A DNA stretch of 58,004 nt, taken from positions 1 to 58,004 of the forward strand of contig NZ_CABFVA020000066.1 in NCBI RefSeq assembly GCF_902143375.2, in the 5' to 3' direction. A program made the translations under genes and the position numbers. Source of the DNA: Methylacidimicrobium tartarophylax. Lineage in GTDB: Bacteria > Verrucomicrobiota > Verrucomicrobiia > Methylacidiphilales > Methylacidiphilaceae. The stretch's first letter is position 1. Every line of letters begins with the position of its first letter. This document shows positions 23,831 to 33,968 of this stretch, piece after piece. A model generated the notes under the pieces. It did no database searches. It was not told the DNA's origin and saw only the letters and a list, made by a program, of their open reading frames with translations.

Positions 23831-24943
23831 ATGAAGAGCCGCTTGCGCAAGTTGACCGTGCGAGCGGCTCTCTCGCGTGGAATGCTCGCCCTCGTGGCCG
23901 CGCTCGCCCTCGGAGCTTGCTCCAGCACCAAGGGGCCGGTGCCTCCCCTGGTCACTACCTATCCGGGAGGCAGCCTCGACTCCCCGAACAGCCGGATCAA
24001 TCATGTCGTCTTGGGACAGGCGACCCAGGAGCCCGACCGTAACGAGGCTCCCTTGGGGGGAGGAGACCTTCTTGAGATCCAGGTTGCCGACGTCCCGGAG
24101 CTGAAGAATCTTAAAACGCGGGTGACGCCTGCCGGGACCATCTTGTTGCCGCTCCTCGGCCAGCTCCGGGTGGAGGGGATGACGGCCGAGGAGCTTCACG
24201 AAAAGCTGCGAACGTTGCTCGCTGAAAAGTATGTGAGGAATCCCCAGGTTTCCGTCTCGGTGGCCGAGATGCGGAGCCACAAGGTCGCCGTGATGGGCCA
24301 AGTTAACAAACCCGGCCTCTACGACATGAGCACTCGCATGCGCGTTGCCGACGCCATCGGGATGGCCGGGGGCCTCAAGGATGAGGCTTCGCCCAGAGTC
24401 TACTTGTTGCGGCGCCTGCCGGAGCGGTCTTCCGCCGCGGGCAAAAAGGGAGTCGCCTCTACCGCTTCGGAAGAGGGAACGAAAACGAGTCCCGCGAGCG
24501 GGCTCGCTCCGGGCATCGTGGAAATCGACTTGCGGGAGCTGTTGGATGGGAAGGCGGATCGCGGAAATCTCCTCCTGCGTCCTGGCGATATCGTGGAAGT
24601 GCCGCGCGCGGGAATGGTCTACGTGGGCGGCGACGTCAAAAATCCAAAGGCGGTCGACATCCTGGGAGGAAAAATGACGGCGCAGCAGGCGATCATCGCC
24701 GCCGGCGGGCCGAGTCAGGTCGCGGAGATGGGCAAGGTTAGGGTCTATCGGCTGCTGCCCAACGGACAGCGGCAGGAGATCAAGCTCGACCTCAGTAAAA
24801 AGAACAGTGCGCGAATCGACTTTCCGCTTCAGAAGGACGATGTGGTGATGGTGGGGTCGAATCCCGGGCTGGTGGCCTGGAGCGTCGTGAAGGACCTCCT
24901 CTATCCGGGAATCATGGCCGCCTGGCTCCTCGGGGGCGCGTAG
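23831..24943 (+). CDS. Wza-like outer-membrane polysaccharide export lipoprotein
   Basis: A 370-residue lipoprotein: signal with lipobox LALGAC, then the polysaccharide-export domain (GGGDLLEIQVADVPEL, TRVTPAGTILLPLLGQLRVEGMTAEEL, NPQVSVSVAEMRS) and two SLBB domains (KVAVMGQVNKPGLYDM and MVYVGGDVKNPKAVDI). A C-terminal hydrophobic stretch could cross the outer membrane as in Wza. It forms the exit channel for the EPS. ATG 23831 was chosen because the signal follows at once; a GTG at 23789 is in frame. Wzc follows 14 bases later. Confidence 0.9.
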   Translation: MKSRLRKLTVRAALSRGMLALVAALALGACSSTKGPVPPLVTTYPGGSLDSPNSRINHVVLGQATQEPDRNEAPLGGGDLLEIQVADVPELKNLKTRVTPAGTILLPLLGQLRVEGMTAEELHEKLRTLLAEKYVRNPQVSVSVAEMRSHKVAVMGQVNKPGLYDMSTRMRVADAIGMAGGLKDEASPRVYLLRRLPERSSAAGKKGVASTASEEGTKTSPASGLAPGIVEIDLRELLDGKADRGNLLLRPGDIVEVPRAGMVYVGGDVKNPKAVDILGGKMTAQQAIIAAGGPSQVAEMGKVRVYRLLPNGQRQEIKLDLSKKNSARIDFPLQKDDVVMVGSNPGLVAWSVVKDLLYPGIMAAWLLGGA

Positions 24944-24957
24944 TCTCCTATTCCTAT

Positions 24958-27200
24958 ATGGATGAAATTCAACCAAGGCCGCGGGAAAGCCTTGGGCCTT
25001 TAGCTTCGGGAACGCCGGGTCCGGCCGAGTCTTTCGAGGAAGAGGGGGGTTGGGAGAGCGTCCGCAGCCTCCTCTCTGATGTCAACCGCTACCGGGGAGC
25101 CGCTCTCACCTTCTTTGCCAGTGTCTTCGTGTTGACGGTCGTGGCGACCTTCACGCAGAAGCCGGTCTACGAAGCGGCCGCCGTGATGAAGATCGGAACC
25201 GGGGCGGGGAACTCGATCCTCCCCTATCGGCAGGTCGGCGACGAGTCGGCCAACGCCTTCGAGTATGACACCTTTTACAAAACCGAACTTGAAATTTTGA
25301 AGAGCCGGGGGTTGGCCGCCCGCGTGTCGAGCGGCTCGATCTGGAGGAGCACCCGGACTGGTTCGGCCTCAAGCCAAGCTGGCTGCAGGCGGCCCGGAAA
25401 GCCGAGGCGGATGGGGAGGTCCACTCGTCTCCCTTAACCGGCATCCTCATGGGATCTCTCAAGGTCGAGCCGATCAGGAATACGCGGCTCGTCCGGATAC
25501 GCTGCGAAAGCCGCCAGCCGATTGTCGCCGCACAGGTCGCCAACGGGTATGCCGAGTCGTTCATCAACTTCGGCCTCGACCGGAAGCTCGAGGCGAACCG
25601 CCATGCCCGGAAGTTTCTGGCGGGTCAGATGGATGCCCTGCGCAAGAAGATGGCCCAGAGCGAGGAGCGGCTCGCCGATTTCATGGCTGAGGCGGGGATC
25701 GCCCACCTCTCCCCCCAGGAAAAGGCCCCGGCCGAGAAGGAGTCAGTCCAGATTAGGGATTCGCTCTTGCGCGCCCGGCTCCTGATGCTGCAGAAGCAGA
25801 TCCGGCTCGAGCGGGCGAAGGCCGCACTCGCTGACGGAAGGGCAGGCGTGCCGGAAAATCCCTACACGCTGGAAATCAAGAAGCTTCTTCTCAAGGAGGT
25901 CGCCAGGTACCAACAGATGGAGGAGACCTACAAGCCCGAGTATCCGGGCATGACGCGGCTCCACGCGGAGATCGAAGGGCTGAAGGGCGAGCTCGCCCAG
26001 GAAAAGGAGGGGAGCGTGGCCGATCTCGAGGCCGACTTCGAAGCGGCGAAGGCGAACTACGAAGGTCTTGAGCAGGAGTTCCAACACTCAATGGAAAAGG
26101 TACGCGGGGAGAGCAAGGCCTTGGCTCATTATGCCCTGCTCAAGCGGGAGGCCGACACCGACCGGGAGATGTATTCGAGCGTCATGAGGCGGATGCGGGA
26201 GACCGACATCACCTCGGCCCTCAATGCGAGCAACGTCGAGGTGGTTGAGAGCGCCGAGGTCCCGAACATGCCATCGCGTCCCAAGAAAGCCCGCAACCTG
26301 CTGCTTGGCTTTCTGGGCGGGGGAATGGGCGGAATCGGGTTGGCGATCGGCTTGGCGAAGTTTGACACTCGGCTCCGCGGGAAGGAAGAGGTCGAGCGGG
26401 CCTTGGGTCTTCCCGTCCTGGGCATGGTTCCCGACACCGAAAAGCTCCGGGCCAAAGGGATCGACGAGATCCCCGCCGACCTTCCGATGGCTCTCGCGAC
26501 GCACGTGTCACCCGACTCCGCGATAAGCAACTCCTTTCGGCAGATCCGGACGCTTCTCCACTACAGCATTCCCGACGGCCGCCCCCAGGTGATGATGTTC
26601 ACGAGTTCCCAGATGGGCGAAGGCAAGAGCTCGACCTGTGTGAATACGGCCACGGTCCTAGGCCAGCAGGGGACGGTCCTCCTGATCGATGCCGATCTGC
26701 GCCGGCCCTCTCTCCACAAGACGTTGGGCTTGCGTCCCCATCCCGGGCTTTCGGAGCTCTTGACCAACCAGGCACCCTTGGAACAGGCCGTCCAGGCAAC
26801 CGCTCTGCCGAACGTCTGGGCGATCGGCGCAGGCCGCACCCCCTGCCACCCCGCCGACCTTCTCGGTGCGGCGGCCATGGCCTACCTCTGCCAGTGGGCC
26901 CGCTCCCACTTTGGCTACGTTCTTCTCGATTGTCCTCCCTTGACCGGCATGCCCGACGCCGCAGTCGTTGGCACCCTGGCCGACGGAGCGGTCCTAGTGA
27001 TCCGGGACGGCTATGTCGACCGCTCCGAGGCCCGCCGTGTCGTCGAAACCCTTTTGGGCGTCAACACCCGGATCCTCGGCGCCGTCCTCAACCGGGTACA
27101 GACATCGGCCCGATCCTACTACGCCTATCATTACGCCTACCGGCTTCCCGAGGAGCAGAAAAGAGAGCAGTCGCTCAAGGCTCCTTCCCAGCCCTCCTGA
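24958..27200 (+). pseudogene. Wzc-like chain-length determinant / tyrosine kinase, broken by a 1-base frameshift near 25321
   Basis: The first frame (from 24958) encodes the Wzz start: the membrane helix ALTFFASVFVLTVVATF and AVMKIGTGAG to ILKSRGLAARV. After about 25321 the Wzz sequence (VERLDLEEHPDWFGLKP) is in the next frame and continues to 27200. That part holds coiled coils, a second membrane segment (LLLGFLGGGMGGIGLAI), Walker A SSQMGEGKSS, Walker A' VLLIDADLRRP, Walker B YVLLDCPPL and a C-terminal tyrosine cluster YYAYHYAY. One missing base at CGCGTGTCGAG explains it. Either a real lesion, a sequencing error, or two proteins (a restart at ATG 25449) are possible. The kinase drives EPS polymerisation and export with the Wza-like protein. 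Confidence 0.85.
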
Positions 27201-27244
27201 CTCCTTTGCCTGCCCCAGCGCCCTTTAGGAGACTAGGAGACCCG

Positions 27245-28399
27245 ATGGAGCCAGCAATCGGAGAAACCAGCGAAGTTCGTGGGAGATCGCTCCAGTGGCT
27301 CGCAGCAGGTTCCCTTCTTTTCCTGGTCGCTCTCCGCCTCCTCGATTCGCAGAGCCCTAGGGAGCGCCTCCTCGTGGCACCGCTCCAGCCAGAGCGGTGG
27401 CTGGCCCTCGCCCAGAAGCGGGCGAACCAAGGAAGGCTCGAGGAGGCCAAGGCGATGCTCGCCGAATGTCGAAGGGAAGCGGGGCCGATCAGCTCGATTC
27501 GCCTGAAGACGGCATCCCTGGCAATCGAACTGGGCGAACTTCGGACGGCTTTCCGCGATCTCCGGCTTGTCTTCCGCTACGATCCTGATCTGCGCCGCCA
27601 AGCGGCCTACGTCGCGAAGGCGACCTGGGGAGAGGATGGCGGGCTTCGGCTCGTTCCGGCAAAAGACCCCCGGCTGCTCGCCGCCTACTTCGACCTGGCG
27701 TTGAAAGAGCAGTGGCTAGGCGAGGCGGGCCGTCTCTGGGCGCGAGCGGAGCGGGAAGGGAAGCCGTTCGACCCCACCCTTTGCCGCCGCTACGTGGAAG
27801 CGCTCTGGGAAGCCGATCAACTCTCCGATGCGAGAAAGGCCTGGGAGACTCTCTATCCCAGGGGAGGCATCGTCTGGAACGGGGGATTCGAGGAGGATCT
27901 GGTGGGATGGGGCTTCGGATGGCGAACCAAGCCGCAGGTCGGGGTGGGCATCCGTCGGGACCAGAAGAAGGTTTCGTCGGGGCAGAACTCCCTCCGGATC
28001 CGCCTGAGCGGTCTTGCGGTCGAAAGCGACCATGTCTTCGCCGAACAGACGGTCCTCCTCTCTCCCGGTCATCGTTACGAGTTGCACGGGAAGGGCAAGG
28101 CGGAGGAGATCACGAGCAGCTCGGGGCTGGTCCTCGAAGTCTGCGACGCACAAACCGGCGCCGTCTGGGCGACCACTCCCGTGCTAGGGGGCACGACCGA
28201 CTGGACCGAGCTGGCGGCCCCGATCGATGTACCTTCGGACGGCGGCCCGGCACTCGTGCAGATCAAATGGAAAGGAACCTCCGAGTGGGAAATCCCCACC
28301 TACGGGATGGCGTGGTTCGATGAGCTGGAGATCGTCGACGCAGCACCGGAAATCGACTTCCGAGGAGCCTCGGCCGCACCCGGAATCCGCGCCCCCTAG
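27245..28399 (+). CDS. Membrane-anchored TPR-like protein with C-terminal CBM-like domain, EPS locus
   Basis: A 384-residue protein: N-terminal membrane segment WLAAGSLLFLVALRLL, TPR-like helices (RWLALAQKRANQGRLEEAKAML and ELGELRTAFRDL), and from about residue 210 a beta-sandwich like carbohydrate-binding module 4/9 (NGGFEEDLVGWGF, KVSSGQNSLRIRLSG, GTTDWTELAAPIDVP). It probably faces the periplasm and touches the polysaccharide or the Wzy/Wza machinery; this is inference. AGGAGACCCG precedes the start. Its 3' end overlaps the polymerase gene. Confidence 0.7.
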   Translation: MEPAIGETSEVRGRSLQWLAAGSLLFLVALRLLDSQSPRERLLVAPLQPERWLALAQKRANQGRLEEAKAMLAECRREAGPISSIRLKTASLAIELGELRTAFRDLRLVFRYDPDLRRQAAYVAKATWGEDGGLRLVPAKDPRLLAAYFDLALKEQWLGEAGRLWARAEREGKPFDPTLCRRYVEALWEADQLSDARKAWETLYPRGGIVWNGGFEEDLVGWGFGWRTKPQVGVGIRRDQKKVSSGQNSLRIRLSGLAVESDHVFAEQTVLLSPGHRYELHGKGKAEEITSSSGLVLEVCDAQTGAVWATTPVLGGTTDWTELAAPIDVPSDGGPALVQIKWKGTSEWEIPTYGMAWFDELEIVDAAPEIDFRGASAAPGIRAP

Positions 28400-29843
28400 C
28401 GCGCTCCTCCGATGGACCGACGGAATCGTCGAGGGGGGGACGCTCGGGGTCCTCGTGCTGGCTCCCTGGCTCTTCGGCTCGGTCGAACCCTGGGCGCAGG
28501 CTGCGGTCTTCTCGGCCACGGTACTCATCCTGTCGGTCTGGATGGTCCGAGCGTCCGCCACGGGCAGGCCGCTCGATCTCCCGCCGGGGTGGATTCCGGC
28601 CGTCTGCTTCCTGGTTTGGGTGGGGTTCCAGGCGATGCCTATCCCCTCGGGCCTCGTTGCGTTGCTCTCCCCGGAGCGTCTTCGGCTGGAGCAGCAAGCG
28701 GCACACCTTCTGGGAATCTCGTCCCCGAAATGGTTTGCGCTCTCAGTCGATCCTGGATTGACCCGGCGGTACCTGTGGGAATTTGGAGGAATAGGCCTGT
28801 ATGCCCTTCTTCTCTGGAACGTGATCGCCAACAGAAACCAGTTCCGCCGGCTTCTTCTCGCGATCATCGCCAACGGAGCCGCCTTGACCCTCTTTGCCCT
28901 CATTCAGAGGGCCACCTGGAAAGGGGCCATCTACTGGGTGCGGCCGATTTACGCAGGCGATCCATTCGGTCCTTACGTGAATCGCACCCACATGGGAGGT
29001 CTGCTCTTGCTGATCATTCCGATGGGCCTAGGCTTCCTTTTGGCCGAAGCAACCCGCCGGCGGAATGGCGAACGCTTCGACTGGCGCATCTGGGTCCGGC
29101 TGCCTCCGGAGGAGCTCTTCGAGCGGCTCTTGCTTCCGCTCTTACTCCTCATCATGGCCGGGGGTGTGCTGACCTCGAAATCCCGGGGAGCGATGACCTC
29201 GCTTCTCCTGGCCCTCTCTCTCATGGCGCTCTGGTATGCTTCCCGCGGAAAGGAAGGGAGAAGCGGGTTTCTCGGCATTGCGGCCTTCCTGATCGCTGGT
29301 CTTGCAATGGCCCTTTGGGTCGCGGCAGACCTGTTTTTCGGGGCGACCGAGCGGCTGGTCACAGAGGCCATGGATACGAAGGAGAGCGGCCGCCTGGCGT
29401 TGTGGAGCGAAGCGCGAGATCTTTGGAGGCGGTTTCCTCTTGCGGGAAGTGGCTTGGGGACTTTTGAGCCGGCCTTCGGCCTTGTGCGAACGGTCTTTCC
29501 GGGGAACCATGCGGTTACCCATGCCGAGAGCAACTACGTCCAGCTTCTCTGCGATACGGGTGTCCTGGGACTTGGGCTGACGCTCTGGCTAATGTCGGCG
29601 CTTTTGACTGTAGGATGGCGGGCGCTGGCGCAAGCAAGACGCCATTCGCAGGAGAGGATCGTCCTTGGAGCTCTTGTTGCGGTGGTCGGTGCCTGCTTGC
29701 AAGGCGTGGCGAATTTTGATCTAAGCATCATGGCGAACTGGCTTTACGTGGCAGCGGCCGTGGTCGTCATGGGGAAAGCGGAGAGAGTGTGGATGGGTAG
29801 CAGGGACCGCGACACCCAAGAACGACAGCAGGCAGCTTATTAA
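28320..29843 (+). CDS. O-antigen ligase / Wzy-type polymerase family membrane protein
   Basis: About 507 residues with ten or more hydrophobic helices, for example GTLGVLVLAPWLFG, WIPAVCFLVWVGFQ, LLLLIIPMGLGFLL and GIAAFLIAGLAMAL. The long periplasmic loop contains the Wzy_C/WaaL-type GAMTSLLLALSLM and the loop LAGSGLGTFEPAF with HAESNYVQLLCDTG, a typical O-antigen ligase motif. It polymerises or transfers the lipid-linked repeat. The start is uncertain: ATG 28320 overlaps the preceding gene by 80 bases, and no later ATG precedes the first helix. Confidence 0.82.
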   Translation: MSWRSSTQHRKSTSEEPRPHPESAPPSALLRWTDGIVEGGTLGVLVLAPWLFGSVEPWAQAAVFSATVLILSVWMVRASATGRPLDLPPGWIPAVCFLVWVGFQAMPIPSGLVALLSPERLRLEQQAAHLLGISSPKWFALSVDPGLTRRYLWEFGGIGLYALLLWNVIANRNQFRRLLLAIIANGAALTLFALIQRATWKGAIYWVRPIYAGDPFGPYVNRTHMGGLLLLIIPMGLGFLLAEATRRRNGERFDWRIWVRLPPEELFERLLLPLLLLIMAGGVLTSKSRGAMTSLLLALSLMALWYASRGKEGRSGFLGIAAFLIAGLAMALWVAADLFFGATERLVTEAMDTKESGRLALWSEARDLWRRFPLAGSGLGTFEPAFGLVRTVFPGNHAVTHAESNYVQLLCDTGVLGLGLTLWLMSALLTVGWRALAQARRHSQERIVLGALVAVVGACLQGVANFDLSIMANWLYVAAAVVVMGKAERVWMGSRDRDTQERQQAAY

Positions 29844-29915
29844 AAATGGGATGGGAGGACGTGCGGAGCGAACCTCACCGATCGCAAAGTGGGCGTGGAA
29901 GGAAAGGAACCGGAG

Positions 29916-30779
29916 ATGGCTCGAGTAGCTTTTGCAGTCTCTTGCTTTAGAAAGCGCCTAGCAGGGACGCAGGATCGAAGCTGTCCCTTTTGCGAATCTC
30001 GGCAGACAACTCTTATGGAGCGAAAGTATCTCCTATTGGAACTCCGTCGCTGCCTGAATTGTGAACTCCTGTTCCGGTACCCGAAGGATACGGATTCCGA
30101 TAACGACTGCTTTTATCAAAGCGATTATGATCAAGGGGCCGTCACAGCCATGCCCAACCCGGAAGAAATCGCCCTCCTGCGCAAAACAAACTTTTCGGGT
30201 TCCCCGATGGATTTTTCTGAACGGATTATACCTATCCTTTCGAGCCTGCTGCCAAGCGGTAAGGTGCTAGATTACGGTTCGTCCTGGGGATACGGCGTCT
30301 ATCAATTGATCCGCTCGGGTTATGATGCGGTCGGATGGGAGATCTCCCGGCCGAGGGCGGAGTTCGGGAGAAGGATGCTGGACGTCCCCGTAGAGTCGGA
30401 TTGGTCTGCGATCGAGCAGCGGGCTCCCTTTGATTGTATTGTTTCGTCCCATGTGCTGGAGCATCTCCCGAGCCCGAAGATTGCCTTTGAGGCATTTTCA
30501 GACCTTCTTGGCCCAGGAGGCTGGGTGTTGATTCTGGTTCCGAATGGGGGAGGTAAGAATGCCAGAGAGTTAGGAGTCCGCTGGGGACCAATGATCGGGG
30601 AAAAACATTGCTCGGCCCTTACCCCTTCGTTCTTTGCAAAAAACTTGGTTACCTTCGGCTTCGAGTCTCTTCGATTTGCGAGCCGTTTCGATAGGGAAGT
30701 CGTCTCCTTGCTTCCCTGGGATGGTGATCCTCGAAGGCTCGAAGGAGATGAACTTCTTGTAGCCGCGCGAAGGAGATGA
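29916..30779 (+). CDS. Class I SAM-dependent methyltransferase with N-terminal zinc-ribbon-like motif
   Basis: 287 residues. An N-terminal CPFC...CLNC pair (zinc-ribbon-like) precedes a Methyltransf_23-type core: VLDYGSSWGYGVYQLIRSGYD (SAM motif I), PFDCIVSSHVLEHLPSP (motif II region) and LLGPGGWVLILVPN. This two-part layout is common for sugar methyltransferases in surface polysaccharide clusters. ATG 29916 is chosen over GTG 29889 because AAGGAACCGGAG lies directly upstream. It lies in the EPS core. Confidence 0.8.
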   Translation: MARVAFAVSCFRKRLAGTQDRSCPFCESRQTTLMERKYLLLELRRCLNCELLFRYPKDTDSDNDCFYQSDYDQGAVTAMPNPEEIALLRKTNFSGSPMDFSERIIPILSSLLPSGKVLDYGSSWGYGVYQLIRSGYDAVGWEISRPRAEFGRRMLDVPVESDWSAIEQRAPFDCIVSSHVLEHLPSPKIAFEAFSDLLGPGGWVLILVPNGGGKNARELGVRWGPMIGEKHCSALTPSFFAKNLVTFGFESLRFASRFDREVVSLLPWDGDPRRLEGDELLVAARRR

Positions 30780-30915
30780 TGGGTCGAATCCAAAGTATAT
30801 CGCCTAGGAAAAAGCACTTGCGACGAATAGCCGATGCCTTTCCAGGCAGTGCCGAGTAGATGGAATAGGAATGCAGTCCAGTACTCTGTGAGAGCGAGGA
30901 GAGGAACTCTGGAGC

Positions 30916-31980
30916 GTGGCGTCGAATTCGATCGGTAACTGTCCAGTATGCGGTGGCAAGCCGTGTGAAACCATGAGCGATTGCCGGGACCTTGTCCTCA
31001 AGCTCCCCGGAAGCTGGACCTATCGGCGATGCGGCGGTTGCGGCTCCCTCTGGATGGAGCCGCTTCCTCGACCGGAAGCGATTCCTGGGTTTTATCCCGA
31101 GAACTACTATACGCACGACGCTTCGGTCTCTTCGGGCCCTATTCCCCGCCATGCGATCGGGAGGCTGCGCCTTTCGATCCAGCTGGCTATCCTCGAAGCT
31201 CGCTTCGGCTACCGGATTCCGGAGCAATGGTGGGAACGGGCGGTCGGGCGTGGCTGGGCAAAGAGCGTCCAGGCGCTCCTCCCAGGGTTTCCTGCCGGAC
31301 GGATGGTGCGTTTCCTTCCTTTCCGGAAGGGAGGCAAACTGCTCGACGTGGGCAGCGGCAGCGGAGAGTTTCTTACCCGGATGCGAGAGTTGGGATGGAA
31401 GGTCGAAGGAATCGAGCCCGATGGACGGGCGGCGGGGCAATCGACCAAGCTTGGGCTTCCCGTGCGGCAGGGTGGAATCGAGGACGCAGAGCTGAGGCCA
31501 GGCTCCTATGATGCGATCACGCTCAGCCATGTCATCGAGCATCTTCTCGATCCGCGAGCGGCGCTGGAGCGTTGTATCGCCGCCCTCCGTCCCGGAGGCG
31601 TCCTGGTGAGCCTTTCTCCGAATCCGACGGGTTGGAACGCGCGGTGCCTCCGGGAAATTTGGCGGGGGTTGGAGCCTCCCCGTCATCTGATCCTGCCGAG
31701 CCCCTCGGGTTACCAGGCGATCCTGAGCGGTTTGCCCGTAAGGGCCGTGGTCAGCACGAGCCCGCTGGATATGGGTTTTTTTTGGCACTGGAGCCGGAAA
31801 AATGCGGGGTGCTCGACCAGTGAAGCGTTCGAAACCTTCTGGGCGCGTGTCATGAATTGGATCGTCGGACCCCTCCTGGTTCGACTCCGGCCGCAGGCCG
31901 GGGAGGAGATCGTCTGCATTGCCACGAAAAATGCGGGATCCCCGGAGAGTGCAGAAGGGGAGACGAAAAGGCGGGAATAG
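30916..31980 (+). CDS. Class I SAM-dependent methyltransferase, zinc-ribbon type
   Basis: 354 residues from GTG 30916 (GGAG just before it). The N-terminus carries NCPVCGGKPC and CGGCGSLWMEPLP, then a Methyltransf_23 core: GGKLLDVGSGSGEFLTRMRELGW (motif I), YDAITLSHVIEHLLDP, LRPGGVLVSLSPN. It is a paralogue in layout to the preceding gene, with low sequence identity. It likely O-methylates a sugar of the EPS repeat; substrate unknown. Confidence 0.83.
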   Translation: MASNSIGNCPVCGGKPCETMSDCRDLVLKLPGSWTYRRCGGCGSLWMEPLPRPEAIPGFYPENYYTHDASVSSGPIPRHAIGRLRLSIQLAILEARFGYRIPEQWWERAVGRGWAKSVQALLPGFPAGRMVRFLPFRKGGKLLDVGSGSGEFLTRMRELGWKVEGIEPDGRAAGQSTKLGLPVRQGGIEDAELRPGSYDAITLSHVIEHLLDPRAALERCIAALRPGGVLVSLSPNPTGWNARCLREIWRGLEPPRHLILPSPSGYQAILSGLPVRAVVSTSPLDMGFFWHWSRKNAGCSTSEAFETFWARVMNWIVGPLLVRLRPQAGEEIVCIATKNAGSPESAEGETKRRE

Positions 31981-32203
31981 ATCTCACCCATTCCTGCTTC
32001 GATTCCCTCGAGACGACTGGTGCTTTTGTTGCAATACGAATCGGCCGGTGATTTTCTGGGAGACGGAAAAGGAAGGGAGCTTGAGATGTGTCTCGTATGG
32101 GCAACCGCCGCATGGGGGATGGCGCAACGCCGCTCCCGGACATTTTTAGATGCCGACGGGAGGCGGGGAGCGGGGCGGTTTGCGACGATGCGGACGAACC
32201 GAC

Positions 32204-33862
32204 ATGGAAGCTGACCTGGAGAAACCGGAGTCGATGCCCGGAGTGGCTGCGACTGCAGAGGGAGCAGGAGCAGATGCTCTCTCATACCGAAGGCCGTCGG
32301 GCCCACACCGGATCGCCCGCAGTGCGATCGGCCTCAGCATTCTCTCGTTCTTGGGCCCGCTCTCCGGATTTCTTGTCGAGCTCGCCTTGGGATGGCGTTA
32401 CGGGATCGGACCGCTGGTCGACGGGTATCGGGTAGGGCTTGTCTTTTTCCTCTTTGCTCAATCGATCGCTTGGGGCATTCTGCCCAATCTGGTAGTCCCT
32501 TTTTTTTCCGAGGTTTCTCGGGACAAACGAACCGAGGAAGCCTGGAAGGCAATTTCCGGACTTGGGTTTTTTTTTCTGGCGCTCGGCATCGGCTTTGCGG
32601 CGGCGGGGAGTCTTTTTGCCTCGTCCCTTGCACGCTGGTTCGCCCCCGGACTCGATCCGGCGGGGTTTGCGACCGCGACTTCCTTCGTGCGCTCCTTTTC
32701 TCTGGCGGTTCTCCCGCTTGCTTGGTTCGGGATCATGACCGGGCTTTTCCAATGTCATGGAATTTTCTGGGTGCAGCCATTCGCTCAAGGCCTGTACAAT
32801 CTCCTCCTTCTTGGCGCGATCCTTTGGACCGGGTCGAACGGGCTGATCCTCGCCCCGATCCTTGGATGTTTCCTGATCGGCCTGCTATTTATGGGTAGAC
32901 TCTTGCCTCTGGCGAAACAGGAAGGATGGCCGCTCTGGTCCGCAGGAAGGCTCTCTCTCCAGATCCTGGGTCGATTTCTTAAGAATGGCTTGCCCCTTTT
33001 TCTGACATTGGGCGCAGGCTATGCTGCCGTGATTTTCGTGACTCGGGCGACTTCCCTCCTTGCTTCGGGTTCAGTCGCCAGCTTTGGATACGCCTGGAAG
33101 GTTCTGCAACTAGGACTGATCGTTCCGGGAGCTCTCGCGACCGTTCTCTTTCCCCGAATGTCGGATGCTTGGAGTGCCAAGGAGGGGGTGGAATTCGGGC
33201 GACTCTGGCGGGAGGGATTGCGGTTGATGCTCTTTTTCTCGGCTCCAGTGGTGCTGCTTTGCACCATCTTCAGTCGGGATCTGATCTCGGTGCTTCTGGC
33301 TCGCGGCGCTTTTTCCGGTGCTGCGGTTGAAGAAACAGGTCTTGTGTTGGCCATCCTGACCTTCTCGGTTCCGGCCACGGCAGGAACGGCCTTCTTGCAA
33401 AAAGCTTTCTATTCTCGAAATGAGACCCTGTTCCCTAGTGCGGTCTCCGTGATCGGCGCAATCCTGGTGATGACCTGCTCTGAGATAACGGCACGGCGCT
33501 TCGGTCTAGCCGGCTTGGCATGGCTGACTCCCGGGATCGGTTGGATAAGCTTTCTCTGGCTAGCCGCCGCCTCGCGCAGCATCGGCGCGAACGGATGGCG
33601 CTCCTGGAGTCGTTTCGTGGCAAGCCTCCTTGTTGCGAGCGCCGTTGCGGGCTGGGTCGCTTATGGGATCAAAGAATGGCTTTGTTATAGTTCGCAGGCC
33701 GGTGCCTTGCTTCGCCTGGGAGTCGCTTCCGTACTTTCTCTGGCGACTTTTGTTCTCTTGCTCCGGATGTTGGGCCTTCCGGAGGCGACGCGTGTGCTTG
33801 CCTACGCCGGATGGCAGTTACAATCCATAAAAAGAAAAGATAGCTGCCAAAGGAATGATTGA
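32204..33862 (+). CDS. MurJ/Wzx-type lipid-linked oligosaccharide flippase
   Basis: A 552-residue integral membrane protein with about 14 hydrophobic helices in the MviN/MurJ pattern: LSILSFLGPLSGFLVELAL, a conserved LGWRYGIGPLVDGYRVG, NLVVPFFSEV, SFGYAWKVLQLGLIVPGALATVLFPRMSD, VLLARGAFSGAAVEETGLVL and AGTAFLQKAFYSRNETLFP. In this setting it most likely flips the lipid-linked EPS repeat rather than lipid II. Start is uncertain between 32150, 32204 and 32234; none has a strong ribosome site. It is the last gene of the uninterrupted EPS core. Confidence 0.85.
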   Translation: MEADLEKPESMPGVAATAEGAGADALSYRRPSGPHRIARSAIGLSILSFLGPLSGFLVELALGWRYGIGPLVDGYRVGLVFFLFAQSIAWGILPNLVVPFFSEVSRDKRTEEAWKAISGLGFFFLALGIGFAAAGSLFASSLARWFAPGLDPAGFATATSFVRSFSLAVLPLAWFGIMTGLFQCHGIFWVQPFAQGLYNLLLLGAILWTGSNGLILAPILGCFLIGLLFMGRLLPLAKQEGWPLWSAGRLSLQILGRFLKNGLPLFLTLGAGYAAVIFVTRATSLLASGSVASFGYAWKVLQLGLIVPGALATVLFPRMSDAWSAKEGVEFGRLWREGLRLMLFFSAPVVLLCTIFSRDLISVLLARGAFSGAAVEETGLVLAILTFSVPATAGTAFLQKAFYSRNETLFPSAVSVIGAILVMTCSEITARRFGLAGLAWLTPGIGWISFLWLAAASRSIGANGWRSWSRFVASLLVASAVAGWVAYGIKEWLCYSSQAGALLRLGVASVLSLATFVLLLRMLGLPEATRVLAYAGWQLQSIKRKDSCQRND

Positions 33863-33889
33863 TACGATGGACGAGCGAAGGTCGGGACA

Positions 33890-33967
33890 GGCTCCTTGCT
33901 GAAGGGAATGGGAAGAGGGAGCGGATTTGCTATTGAGGGATGGCAAGAAACGGTGTTCTTGCCATCC
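33890..33967 (+). repeat. IS-end repeat copy A with 12-bp hairpin
   Basis: Starts GGCTCCTTGCTGAAGGGAATGG and ends with a perfect 12-bp inverted repeat GGATGGCAAGAA/TTCTTGCCATCC around ACGGTG (33938-33967). Three more copies occur at 51966, 53734 and 55759, all in the same orientation. The GGCTCTTCGCTG-type start resembles ISL3-family ends, and copy A runs straight into an ISL3 transposase remnant. Confidence 0.75.
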
Positions 33968-33968
33968 G

